From Dictyophora rubrovolvata (lineage: Eukaryota; Basidiomycota; Agaricomycetes; Phallales; Phallaceae): a stretch of DNA of 64,000 bases. Below the pieces are notes generated by a model, which had not been told where the DNA came from, ran no database searches, and was given only the letters and a program-made list of their open reading frames with translations. This document shows, piece by piece, positions 1 to 11,510 of the stretch; position 1 is the first letter of the stretch, and the number at the start of each line of letters is the position of its first letter. The stretch covers positions 2,690,996-2,754,995 of the forward strand of contig CP114121.1 of NCBI GenBank assembly GCA_029959195.1. The letters are read 5' to 3'. The position numbers were made by a program, and so were the translations under genes.

Positions 1-877
1 ACATACTGAGAGCTTAAATTGCTCGGCCTTGTCGCCGTGTGCATTTTATGTGGAAGGAGACGCCTTGCCTTGGACGTACATAGCTATTAGCCCACTTCCA
101 GTCGTTGTAACGTGCATATGTAGCAAGATATCGATATTTATCGCTATTAGGCTCCCATTCATATAATTGTCTTATTAAAGAGTGGCAGATGACTTTAATT
201 ACCAGTGCTTAAAACACGTATTAGGCTCGGCGTATCCCATGGGAAGAAGAAGAGCTGTCATACGTGGAAAGGAAGGGGTTCAGCACCGAAGCCTATGGAA
301 ATACCGAAACGCCTTTTGAACAGCATTCGATATTTATTATTTCTAGATATGGTTAATCTTGGCGAAAAGAGTCCGTATCGATGCGCGGAAGAACCAGAAA
401 GGACTCAAAGAATGTGTTTGCGCACCGGCACGTACATGCATATATGTGTTATATTTATCAGTATCGGTGTTCAGAAGACACGCAAAATGTGAATCTTAAA
501 AAAGTTCGCAGCATTATGTTAGCTCAAGACAGGGCTCATTAACGATACAAAACTATTCAGTAATGGACACATAGTCTTCCATTCCAAGCTCTATTTGTCT
601 TGACGGTGATGTTGTCGATCTTCCAAGAGATCATCGTTGATTTATTTAATTCTGCATTGTTATGGTTCGTTTTGTGCCCATCGATAAGACCAATTAGACA
701 CACATACGACAACCGACACACAATCAAACATGGGATCGCTGGATCTTGAAACTGGATCATGGGCGTCTAACAGCGATCAAGATTGCGTATTTAATGAGCC
801 ATGAGCTCAAGGTCTCGTCTCGTTTCTTTATCCCACCATCCGTTCAATATCGACCTCATTGTTTACCGACATTCGAT
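1..877. other. no gene recognised
   Basis: I read both strands and found no reading frame with a family signature. The open frames present are short and have no coding-like splice structure. The last 150 bases presumably hold the promoter and 5' UTR of the FKBP gene that follows. Confidence 0.5.
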
Positions 878-1508
878 ATGGTATTCAAACCTCGTTTTTT
901 ATAAGATTTGCGATCCGAGGTTTGATAAACGTTGTAACTTTAGGGTGTTGAGATAGAAAGGCTTACTCCAGGCGATGGTAAAACGTATCCTAGCAAAGGC
1001 GGTACGTTCAGTGCTCAGCGCGTCTGTATGATGAGCAATGAGAACCTACGGCGATACTGTGATAGATACGGTCAAGATCCATTACGTTGGGACACTCGCG
1101 GACGGTTCTACATTTGACTCGAGCCGGGATAGGTGCGCGATTACTATTATAGTGGCTCCTGTCTGACACTGAATTCTCGGTTAGGAATGACCCTTTTGTG
1201 ACAACAATTGGGGTTGGAAAGGTTATCAAAGGCTGGGATGAGGGTACGTCCAAGCTGTCCACTTGAGAACAGATAGCATATATTGAAGGGTCGCAATAGG
1301 CGTGCTCCAATTGTCGTTAGGAGAGAAAGCTATCCTCCATGTTAGTGCAGACTATGTATGTTTTCCCTTCGTATTATCGTGTATCTAGCACTGATCTTGT
1401 CTTCGACAGGGTTACGGCTCGCGCGGTTTCCCGCCAGTTATTCCACCAAATGCAAAGCTAAATTTTGAGGTCGAACTATTAGGAATTAACAACTTGAAGT
1501 CTACATAA
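878..1508 (+). CDS. FPR1: FKBP-type peptidyl-prolyl cis-trans isomerase (FKBP12-like)
   Basis: Small cytosolic prolyl isomerase of the FK506/rapamycin-binding family. Splicing a first exon that contains only the ATG (donor directly after it) to 944 gives [17 protein letters not shown], then [18 protein letters not shown] (the FDSS loop), [17 protein letters not shown] (VIKGW active-site floor), [17 protein letters not shown] and a final [11 protein letters not shown] strand. The aromatic pocket residues of the family (Tyr, Phe, Asp, Trp, Tyr, Phe) are visible. Five introns. Predicted length is about 110 residues, normal for the family. Oddity: after WDEG the homologous residues TSKLST are present, but a stop follows and no GT donor lies at that point. 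The only GT donor (1244) removes about 7 family residues in frame. So this exon either uses a non-canonical donor, or the protein has a short internal deletion, or the copy is damaged. The family call is firm; the functional state is uncertain. Confidence 0.87.
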
Positions 1509-3716
1509 CGTTTCATCAGTCCATTCCCATCTTCCTCCCCATCTAGTACCTGCTTCTCATAAATTTCATCCATCTCCATTCCTTCTCTTAGGCTTTTGAT
1601 ATGTAAATCATTCAACGTATAGTCATTTCACTCGTGTCTTTCTCCAGTGGTAATTTCCATGTTCTTGCCATGAATAAAATAAAAACATGAAGAAAAACCA
1701 GAATTCATTGCTCTCATTCTCTAGGGTGTGCTGTTTACTATGTGCTGTTATCGCTCATCGATAACGCGATATCGCCGTAAATATTACGCGCCAATGCGGG
1801 ACGGTCACGAGAGCAACTTTGGTACTTATCGATTATCGATGGCGCGTCTGGATGGCATCGTACGTCGCGCGGGCGGCTTCTTTTTTTTTCGGGTGGCTGT
1901 GGCTGAGGTGAATCGGAATTTACATTTTCCTTTCGGGGAACAAAGATGAGCCATCCGTTGAATTTCGGTGAATGTTTTCTTTTTTCCGATCTGTGGTATC
2001 TAATATCCTTTTTTTGTGCGTTGTCATTCTGCCAACTCGGAGCGCAATATCGCTATTGTTTATCCGGCTGAACTAATTAGATAGCCTATTCTGCTGCTGA
2101 GAAAACCGCACGGCGTATAATTTTCTCGAAATCAAGTCTTTGTGGTGTACATCATCGGTGCGCCTTGTAGCGACCCTTCGTAAAATTCTTCCGACGGATC
2201 GTCTCCCATATCCAGTTTTGGCATCAATTACTATACTCGAAAGACAAACCATTCTCGCAGTGTATAGCAAGGGCCCGTAGTACTCCCGCGATTGCGAGAT
2301 TGAACTGAACCCTACGGGGGTTCAACGGAACGCAGCTCCTCGATCCTACCTCGGACGACATACATACGGCGTGAGCGTGACTGACGTAGCAAGAAATCGA
2401 TGAAAATCAAATAAATTTTCACTCACTATTCAATTATGAACGGTTGATGCTTTTTCCAGTCGTGTCAGCCGGGAGCTAGAAAGAATTTCGGAAGACGTTC
2501 GAGGAGGTTGCTGTTTCTATATACGTGGCTAGTGCTCCATAGTTGATGAATCACGCAAATTAATTTGATACTTGGAAAAAAAATATCTCTACTAGCCGTG
2601 ATAAGAGAATGGTAAATTTGCGTTGAGATTACTGACTGGTGAACTCGATGATGATGAACTCACATTCAGCAAAGCAGCTAAGAGGTGTTTTTCGAGGACC
2701 AATTATGCAATGAAAGGAGAGGGAAAGTAAATCCATATCAGTTTTTGAGTCTGGATTGTCGTTTTTCAGGAGTAAAAAAAACTGAAATAAAGCGCAAAGG
2801 TGGGTGGATATTTCTACCTCTTTTAATGTAAACATAAATAATGCCACTCTTTCCGACTCTTTCGTCGTATATATGTATGTCCTTTGATCGTGTGTTGTAT
2901 TACCCCAAGCTCAAATTGCTAAAACGGACGACTCCTCAGAAAGGTGTTGCTGATAGATCCAGTAGTGTCCAAAAAATTTCAGTAAAAATTTGGTGGTGTT
3001 TGAGTGCAAAGTAGGATAAAGACAGTAGACACGAAACTTTAACATTCGACTTGCTGACTGCCCAAAGGAGAGGTTCAGTAAGCATTGGTTTCAGGATGCG
3101 CATTCAATTCCTCCGGAGATATATGATGTCTTCCCAAAATTGAATTTTGGAGGAACCACCTGTGGTCTAAAGTGTACGTGTTAACAACAGTCCAGGAGTG
3201 AATCATGATAGAGGCAACCGAATAGGCTAAGGATCTACCATTCGCGATTTTTTTTTTCAATTTCCTAAATCAGAGGGACAAAAGTAGCTCCAAGTTACCT
3301 TCTTGTAAAGTATGTGAACTTGAATACCCCAGACTCGGACTTTTGTATTGTCAACCCATCATGACAACGATTCCCATAGACAATGGGTGGTCATTTTTTC
3401 AGGCTTTATGCAATTTAAGTATCTACTGCTTCAGTTTTGGGATAATAATCAAGTTCCGTAACGAAGCCAAAACTATTGAATATCCCATTAGGATAGGGCT
3501 TGTCGTAAATTCTTGTTCTCCCAGTTAATGACACGTCAGATTCGAAGCATTGTGTGCAGAGGTTTAGGCATGGATATCCCAATGAGGGTTCTACACTTTT
3601 TCATTTTTCATTGCCCCTATTTTTCTCGAGCTACACTTTAAATCTATGGTGTCTCCCAAGATATTTAAAACAGCACCTCCGTAGATGACGTCATCACCAA
3701 CCTTCACCACCCTGTC
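1509..3716. other. 2.2-kb gap without a recognisable gene
   Basis: Only short overlapping frames on both strands, none with conserved motifs. The right end should carry the promoter of the glucanase-like gene. I see no transposon ends, tRNA or long repeats here. Confidence 0.45.
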
Positions 3717-5445
3717 ATGACACTCTCAAATTTACTGAAGAAGTTCAATCCTAAATCTTTTCTGCATGAGAAACAACAGACGTTTTTCACGGAACATCAG
3801 TTAGGACAAAACTCTGATGTATATCGGTATCGCCGTCAATATGGTGTTAACCTTGGTGTGTCCCGTGCGCCTCACGTGTCAAAAGCTAGCCTTCATTAAT
3901 CATTCAGGATCTTGGTTTGTACTGGAAAGATGGATAACATCTGCTCCGTTCATAGAGGCCGCGCCCCCTGCCTCCAGCGATTATGACGTCGCGATCGGGA
4001 ATCGACCTAAAGAAATCTTGGAGCATCATTGGGATACGTGGATTACCGACGAGGACTGGAAGTGGATCGTTGATCATGGTATCAACTCCGTTCGTTTGCC
4101 TGTGAGTCGTGAAGAAAAAAATTGGCTCATAATATTTGTCTTTATGTGAACATTGGGAGGTAGATTGGTTACTATCATCTATACGCATTAGATCCTTCCG
4201 TGGTTACTGGAACTCCGTTCGATAAGGTTGGTTGGGTCTTTGAGGGAGCGTGGCCGCGAATTTCGGCAGCGATCAAGAAGGCGGAGAGCTATGGCCTTGG
4301 TGTTCTTATTGGTTGGTGACACGGTGAAACAATCGAACAATTTTTTTTTATTGAAGTTGCATTCCTAGATTTGCATGCAGCACCCGGCAAGCAAAACGGA
4401 GACACGCACAGCGGGATCAATGGACCCGTCAAATTCTACGAGCAGCAGCATCTTCAACATACGACAAAAGTTTTGAATATCTTAGCGATTGAAGTTGCAA
4501 GTATTCCGAACGTCGTGGGTTTGGAATTGGTTAATGAACCGCAAAATAATTCTCTTCTCCAAAGATGGTATCAGACGACTCTAGATTCTATCCGCGAGAA
4601 AGTGGGCCCAGAGTTGCCTTTGTACATCAGCGACTGCTGGGATATAAGTTCATACGCCAAGTTCATTGAAAACCGTAGAGATTTTGTGGTGTTAGACCAT
4701 CATCTCTATCGCTGTTACACTGCTAATGATCTTCGGCAATCGGGTGAGGAGTTGGCAGCAGCATTTCCCCCGGAATCCCTTGTCAATGGGTTCAATATAA
4801 CGACAGGAAATATAGTCGTAGGAGAATTCTCGGCTGCGTTGAATCCCTCGTCGATGCGTAGTTCAGAAGCTGGCGAGCAAGACAGGCAACGTCGGGTATT
4901 CGCGCAAGCTGAGCTTCAATGTCTTCAAACATGCACTGCTGGATTTTGGTTCTGGACTTTGAAAAAGGACGGGTGGGATGCAGGGTGGAATTTAATGAAT
5001 ACGGTTCAAGCTGAGATTATGCCCAAGTATCACGGGATGAGAAGAGACCAGGGACAGAGTGATGACAAGGAAAGAGCTGCGGAGGAGGCAAAGCTTGCCT
5101 TAACTCAGCATGAAAACTATTGGTCCCAGAAGGGAGGTAGAGGATACGAACACTGGCGTTTTGAACTGGGATTTTTGCAAGGATGGGACGATGCTTTTTT
5201 ATTCTTCACGTTCAAACCCAATGGCCCCGCCGAACCTTGTGTTTCAGAGCTGGGGTTCGTCGGTGAATGGTTGAAGCGACGGAGAGCGGAACATGTTTCT
5301 GAGAAGGGTCATAATCAGTATGTCTGGGAATTTGGTACGTTTACTGTTGTTGTTAGCTAGCGAGAACACTGCCTTGAAACTCCCGACAGACCACGGATTC
5401 CGACAAGGATTAGATAAAGCGAGGGATTATTTTTTAGGAGGATGA
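3717..5445 (+). CDS. GH5 glycoside hydrolase, exo-beta-1,3-glucanase-like
   Basis: Predicted retaining beta-glucanase of glycoside hydrolase family 5 (the EXG subgroup, acting on cell-wall beta-glucan). Five exons with GT-AG introns at 3856-3907, 4102-4163, 4312-4368 and 5335-5389 give one continuous frame of about 500 residues. Family signatures in order: YGVNLGSWFVLERWI near the N-terminus, GINSVRLPIGYYHL, VLIDLHAAPGKQNG, the acid/base Glu in LELVNEPQN, VVLDHHLYRC, and the nucleophile Glu in IVVGEFSAAL. The C-terminal WEF-DHGFRQGLDKA matches the usual end of this subgroup and fixes the last exon. No signal peptide is evident at the chosen start, so the protein may be cytoplasmic like other leaderless members. 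An upstream exon with a leader cannot be excluded. Confidence 0.9.
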
Positions 5446-5667
5446 TTTCTCGCTAACGTCACAATTCTTTGTTTTTCACCCATGCCATTTACACCTTTGT
5501 CTTTCTTGCGTAATGAATAAGCATCCATAGATCTAAGCTGGATCTGAGAAGGGGTTGTTTCAAGACCATGTGACGTTCAACGATCATCTAAAACGGAATA
5601 CTACAAAATTGCCCATCAAATGTGTGATCTAGTGCAAAACGACAGAAATTGTTCGTTTTTGCATCGT

Positions 5668-7755
5668 TTACGACTGTTCATTGTAATCCCTCGCAATCCC
5701 GCTTCTTCCCTGCTTCAGAACGCTCGGCAGGTCCTGACCCAGTCTCTGCTCAAGTCCTTTAAAAGTCCTTTCGCGGAGAAAATTCACTGAAAAGGGTCGA
5801 GCTCAGAAACACGGTTATTTACGGAAGCTGTCGTACATACACACCTCCAGCATTGCTTGCAAGATTTGTTAGAGCAGTGTCGGTGTTCCGTACCATAAGC
5901 TCCGAAGAGGAGCTGGGGGCAGTTAGCGTTGCATCTTCTGTATTAGCCGGATTAATGTGAGGTTATTAATGAAGCAGCGTATTCTTACCGGTCTCATACT
6001 TTTTCACATATCTATACTTCCCGGTGGTGAGACTGAACATCGGTCTATCGGGATCTTTATCCGGGTCCCTGTCTACGGATTCTTGTCCTAATGGTTCATT
6101 AGGCTAATGAGAAAGACGCCAACAGAAAAAAAAAGCTAACCGTTATTATCACTTTGTTGCATATCTATAACGTGTTCGAAGTCTAGCACGTAAGTTCCTG
6201 GCCAAATTGGTTCATCGCTCAATGCCAAAAACAACTCAAATGGTGTTATGATTGGTCGGTAAAACTCCTTTAATTGTCGTTTGAATTAAAAACAAACAGA
6301 GGGTTGTTATTGAATGATCACCTTTGATTCAATGAGACTGTTTTCGGGACATGCCACAAGAACAAAACATTCGATGTCGGTGAAATTGGCAAGTTTGGCG
6401 GGGTTTAGTTTTCCGACTGTTAACGTATAAGACTTTTTCTTTCGTCTGCAGATGAGATCGCGGATGTGCGAAATAAGAGGGAGATATGATGCTATATAAT
6501 TTATTTATAAATATGAGGCGATCGAGAGTTTTTGGAAGACATACAGACACCAAGTGTCCCTACTAGTATACCAAATATATCCGCATCGCGGGCTCGTTGG
6601 ACTATTGCATATCGACGCATCAATAACTTGTTCGTTCTTGCTGATTCAACCTTTGCGCTAGAATCAGAATTGGATGGATCGTAAGAAATAACCTGATTTT
6701 TTTTTCATTAATGGCGAGTTATCACTGGGACAAGTCTGATCGTGCTAACCGTATTATCCGGGTGGGTCATTAGAAGATTCGTCAACCCTAGCGATTCACT
6801 CCCTACGTATACAATGACGCAGGAAGATAGAGGGACGCCTTCAGGTAAATTGTACCGGCGATGGAAGGACGGTTTTGAGACTTGTGTTGTATCTTGAACT
6901 AATACCTTATAATTAGCAGGTGATGCACGTCTAGGTATGGGTTTATATATAATTTTGGTGTTGGATGGTAATCTTTTGGAGGATTGTAACTCGTTATACA
7001 GAGCATCTGTAATATATAATATTAGTAACATTCACTTGTCAACTTGAAGGCATAACTATACCAGATACATGAGCGTATGCTACATCGGGAATGAATAGTA
7101 CATGAAAATCGCCCTGGTGCTGTAGCAGCGTATCCAGTAATACGCCACTCGCTAGCTTGGTGTCTATTTTCTTTTTGGGAAAGACAAAAAGCACGGGTAG
7201 TCTTGAAGGCCTACAAGGTCGTTAGCGTCTTGACTCGACGTGCCAAACAAAAGCTATTTACGGACGTGCTCAAGCAAGAATAACCGTAGTGCACAATAAG
7301 GTCAGCATCGACATGTTGTGCAGTGACTTCATCTACACAACAACTGAAAACATCAATCCATAAGTGAGTAGACGTACAAGGCAACGGTGAAATAGGACTC
7401 GCCTGCCATACGAAGTGTCGGCCAATACATATAAAGTGATATCCGGAAACAAGCGTTTTTTCAGACACTGGTACACTGGGACCGACACATGAAGAAGTTC
7501 ATCTGGAAACTGAAGAGCAATCTGTGGCAGGATAGTGAGGCGGGTCATTAAGGACTCTTGAAACTCGAACCATACTTGTTTGTATTTTCCAATGATAATC
7601 TCTTGGGCAGTCCATTCCACATCGTAAACTTCTTCAAACAAAACAAGATCCTCTTCAGTTTCGGGGACTAAGATGTCATTTTCATTTGGATTGACGTTGA
7701 TTGTTCGTTTGATGGCGTCTTCTGCGGAAGAGGAAAAGGCAGATGCAGATGCCAT
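5668..7755 (-). CDS. DPH2: Diphthamide biosynthesis protein 2 (radical SAM partner subunit)
   Basis: Subunit of the Dph1-Dph2 [4Fe-4S] enzyme that makes the first C-C bond of diphthamide on the His of translation elongation factor 2, in the cytosol. Reading the minus strand from MASASAF, the frame gives [42 protein letters not shown] (family Cys), [38 protein letters not shown], then the C-terminal [50 protein letters not shown] and [15 protein letters not shown], ending [11 protein letters not shown]. These C-terminal blocks distinguish Dph2 from Dph1. The gene has about eight introns. The first (7344-7402) needs a GC donor (GCGAGT) to join GSCC in frame. It is divergently paired with the DAP1-like gene. 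Confidence 0.94.
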
Positions 7756-7934
7756 TAGGTTATGAACTTTATTGAGGTATAGAGGAATCAGCAGATTTGA
7801 CTTGAAAACATGTGTGGTAAGCTCGCGAAGTGTACAGAGTCGGACAAATGAAACGAGACCGGCGGGCGCCCGGCGATTGCCGACGGTGATTTTCAGGAGA
7901 TCTCCTTTCGCCCCCTTCCTCAGCAACGACAGCA
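7756..7934. promoter_or_regulatory. shared divergent promoter region, DPH2 / DAP1-like
   Basis: The two start codons face away from each other with only about 180 bases between, so both core promoters must lie here or overlap the 5' UTRs. It is GC-rich in the middle (GGCGGGCGCCCGGCG). I see no clear TATA element. Confidence 0.5.
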
Positions 7935-8410
7935 ATGGCGCAATCCAACTCAATCATGTCTGCACCTGCTCAAAATCTTGCACCTCCAAAAGATGATCCT
8001 TTCACCCCGACCCAACTGGCTTACTTCGATGGCTCAACACCAGACAAGCCAATCTATGTGGCCATTAAAGGTATTTAGATTAATTGTCAACAGGTTTTCC
8101 TAATTCTCACTGCGTAGAAACAAGGAATTGTTTTCGATGTGACCCAAAATGCTCAAACATATGGTCCTGGTAGATCGTACCATTGCTTTGTCGCAAAGGA
8201 CGCAAGCCGCGCTCTTGGCAAGTCAAGTCTAAAGGAAGAAGATCTTGTGGCAGACTATAGTCCTTTGACTGAAGCCCAACTCAAAGTACTTGATGATTGG
8301 TATTCATTCTTCAGGTTAGTAATAATGTTTGTCAGACCGGAAATGATGAGGTTGATGTGTCTATATAAAGTAAACGCTATAACATCGTTGGACGTGTTGT
8401 TCAAGAGTAA
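7935..8410 (+). CDS. DAP1: Membrane-associated progesterone receptor-like, cytochrome b5-fold heme-binding protein
   Basis: Small heme-binding protein of the MAPR family (yeast Dap1, human PGRMC1), which supports sterol-synthesis P450s. Three exons (introns 8071-8124 and 8315-8370) give about 122 residues: FTPTQLAYFDGSTPDKPIYV, AIKGIVFDVT, YGPGRSYHCFVAKDASRALG, DYSPLTEAQLKVLDDWYSFF and KRYNIVGRVVQE. The second Tyr of the heme pocket (YGPG) and the conserved KDASRALG loop are present. The first acceptor is set by the KG-IVFDVT join: a nearer TAG would shift the frame. No N-terminal membrane anchor is seen, as in fungal Dap1. Confidence 0.93.
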
Positions 8411-8818
8411 TTGTCGTTCAAGCTATTGATTTGTTCATATGTAGAAATAGTGTCGTTGTATTGTGTGTTCTTGACAGGCCCCTACAGTCTTAATTTATTT
8501 GGCTTTAGTTCGTTCGACATACAACTCTGAGTCGGCTAGTACTGAATCGGTCGATGTGATACTAGCAGTCGCCATGATGATACTGCCAAATCTAATACAT
8601 CACCACTATTAACAAATGGTCAAAGCCAAAAAATCCTTTTCCGTGCCTACGTAGAAAGAAAGAGAGAAAACAACAATGACATTCATGTTCTCGCGCCGGA
8701 CGCTCTTAATTCGGCCCGCTCCGCCGGCATGTGAGCAACGATCTGTCAGCGATGAGTCCCACCCATATCTCAAAGACTTCCCAAAGACTTCCAGAGCACG
8801 AAGTACGAATTAAAAACC
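8411..8818. other. intergenic, no gene seen
   Basis: Separates two genes on the same strand. It should contain the DAP1-like 3' end and the carboxylesterase promoter. No conserved element recognised. Confidence 0.5.
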
Positions 8819-10995
8819 ATGTCCATTCTCCATTTGTCAGAGGAGCTGGCAAAGACGAAAGATCCAATTTCCGTGGTCACCCAATTCGGAGAGGTGATCG
8901 GTGGTCGTACCTCAAATGGAGCTGCCGCATTTCTGGGTAAGTGCGAGTAGTAAAGCACAATTCAGGTCGTCTTCTCGTTCTAAGGGAAATATAACTTTTG
9001 AAATAGAAATTCCATACGCCCTACCGCCTGGTCGGTTTGAGGATCCCACACCTTTACCTAAGTCTTTCAAGTACGAGAAGAAAGAATATGTATATGAAAC
9101 TAAGTGTACTAAGTCGTTCACTATATCCGTAGGTGGTTGTCCTGAGTAAACTTGATGGTCTTTGTGAACAGATGCCGCACAACCAATGAATGATGGACAG
9201 GCTGCTGGCGAAGATGCGCGTGATAAATTGGGGGATGGAAAGCCTACTGAGAATCCGTAAGTCCTGTTTGTTTTTTATAGCACAAAAATGCTTGTAATAA
9301 AGACGAACAGTCTCTTTCTGAACGTTATCGTTCCGCCTTCTTTTCCTCGGAAGAATGGATTCCCCGTAAATGTATATATTCACGGCGGGCAAGTCAAGTT
9401 TTACGCAAAACAGATTTCCTACAATGACGTTTTTTTACCAGGTTTCTCCAATTTGGATCGCCTCATTCTATCAGCAGTCCAACACACGAAATAGTGGCTG
9501 AAACGGAAGAAATATATGTTAACTTGGCATACAGGTAGTAAACAAGATAACCCCTTTTTTTCCAACGGAAACTTACCTCTTCCTATTTAGACTATCTGCT
9601 TTCGGATTCCTAGCTTCTGATCGACCGGATATTTCTGGCAATTTTGGCTTCAAAGACCAATGGACTGCTTTGGAGTGGGTTCGCGATAATATCTCTGCCT
9701 TTGGGGGTGAGATTGATTTCGTTCCTCTCATTTAAAAATGTCATGTGTTGTGATATCTTCTAGGTAATCCAGATGATATACGAATCTCAGGCCTTTCGGC
9801 TGGTGCTCACTCGGTTCACCAGCTGTTGCACCATGTAGCCCGTCTTCCACCTGGTGTAAATTCACCATTTCAACGGGCTTGTTTACAGTCAAACGCGATT
9901 GTGTAAGGCATCTATTCTTCCTTTGTTCCAGATAACTACATTTCCTCCCTTTACTAGGGCTAACCCAAAAACCCCTCAAGAATTACAGACGCAATACGAA
10001 GCTCTCCTTCGATGTCTTGGCATCGACCCTCATCACGAAGACTCTTTAGCTAAATTGAAAGACCCCAAAGAAACTCCCTGGGAAAGAATAACATATGAAA
10101 TTGAAACCAATCTCGTAAAATCCGGGACATTCAGAGCTACATCGGATGGATCATTTTTACCGTCTGCATCGCCACATGGCGAGATGGAGTTCCAAGGAAG
10201 CCCTGGATTCGCACAAGCACTCAAAGAGAAGGGTGTTCGTGGGATAATTGTAGGGGATCTTTCGGAAGAGTGGTATTTGTATTCTATCGCTCATCCCATT
10301 GAATCGATCGAGGACATCGAACCAAATTTGAAACGATACTACTCCGATCAAATCGTTGAGAAGTTGATGACAACCTATGAGACGTTGCCTCCCGATGCCA
10401 GTCCGCAAGAGTGCGCTAAATTGTATGGTAGAATACTAAGTGATTGTCAAGGTTCGTGTTGTTAAGAAGTACACTCGCCAAGATGTCTGATATATACACT
10501 TTACCTTCAGTTCATCTTCCCGTTCGGCTGCTTCATAAGGACCTTAAGAAATACGATTTTCCAGTCTTAAGGTACCAGATTCAATGGACGCCCCCACAAG
10601 TCAGAAGTGAAAGTACGTACTAATCTTATTTTTGAATGCTATATCACTTGCGCTTTGTCCAAGCTAAATATATACATAAAATACAAGATTATGTTACGCA
10701 CGGTTCTGACCGTGTTATATGGTCTTTTCTTACGAACGTTCTTACCCCTGATCAAGTTCCTATCGCTCGGGCGTGGTTGAAAGCAGTGGATGGAGAAATT
10801 AGGGGTGTTGAAACTGGGGTACATGAATCATTTAGTTTTTCATCGTTATCTTGGGCGTGGTCTGATTACCGTTTCTAGAATTCAAATCGTGACGTGAATG
10901 AAATTCTCACTTTGAAAACCGATTGTACAATCGGTTGGACAAAGGATGAGAGGTGGAAAGAATTGGAACACCTTGATGAAGCTCTAAACGGATAA
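8819..10995 (+). CDS. Type-B carboxylesterase / lipase, alpha/beta hydrolase
   Basis: Serine esterase of the cholinesterase-like family. The spliced frame starts MSILHLSEELAKTK and reads GRTSNGAAAFLEIPYALPPG, ENPLFLNVIVPPSFP, VYIHGGFLQFGSPH (oxyanion loop), VNLAYRLSAFGFLAS, GFKDQWTALEWVRDNI, then the nucleophile elbow GLSAGAHS (GxSxG). Next come the acid-region GDLSEEW and the histidine region YVTHGSDRVIW. About 540 residues and nine introns. The intron inside the oxyanion-loop codon (9389-9441) uses a GC donor (GCAAGT): only this restores HGGFLQFG. There is no signal peptide, so an intracellular enzyme is likely. The substrate cannot be told. Confidence 0.9.
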
Positions 10996-11510
10996 ATAAT
11001 TGGGCCATAAATCAAATGAATAAGAATTGTGAGGATGATCGCAAGATAATTCATGCTGTTATTTCTCCTTATGAATATCAAACTGGCAATGTTTTCAAAT
11101 TTTCATTACATAAGGTGTAGCCGTTGCCAACACGATCTTCCAGCTTCAAGTTAAATACATGCTTTTTTATTAAAGCTATGCATGATGTCCCATGGTTATA
11201 GAGGACTTTAGTCATGACGCACGCCGGCCGTAGGAAATTTATCTTCTAGCGCTGCAACCGATCACATCCATTAAATAACGATTTTATTTTCATGTCCGAT
11301 GACTCGGATAGTACTTGCTAGTTCCAAGTCACGCGTAACGCGCATCACGTGTCGCCGTCCGAGGCCATGAAACAGAGTCGCTTCCCACGCACATGCTATG
11401 CCCCATGACTTCTCCCAGGTGTCGATGTCGCGGGGGGGTATATAAATAATGGGAGGAGCACATAGTGGCTCGATAATAATAAATCGACCGTTGACCTCCC
11501 AGTTTTTTCC
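10996..11510. other. intergenic, LEU1 upstream region
   Basis: 515 bases between convergent context and LEU1. Apart from the TATA element listed separately, I see GC-rich inverted motifs (CCGGCCG, CCGTCCGAGG) but no exact CCGN4CGG Leu3-type site that I can defend. Confidence 0.4.
11439..11449 (+). promoter_or_regulatory. TATA box of LEU1
   Basis: TATATAAATAA lies about 62-72 bases before the LEU1 ATG, directly after a run of seven G. Position and sequence fit a core promoter. Confidence 0.6.

Noticed and set aside
205-492. 95-codon open frame at the left edge
   Set aside because: No motif, odd composition, no splice partners.
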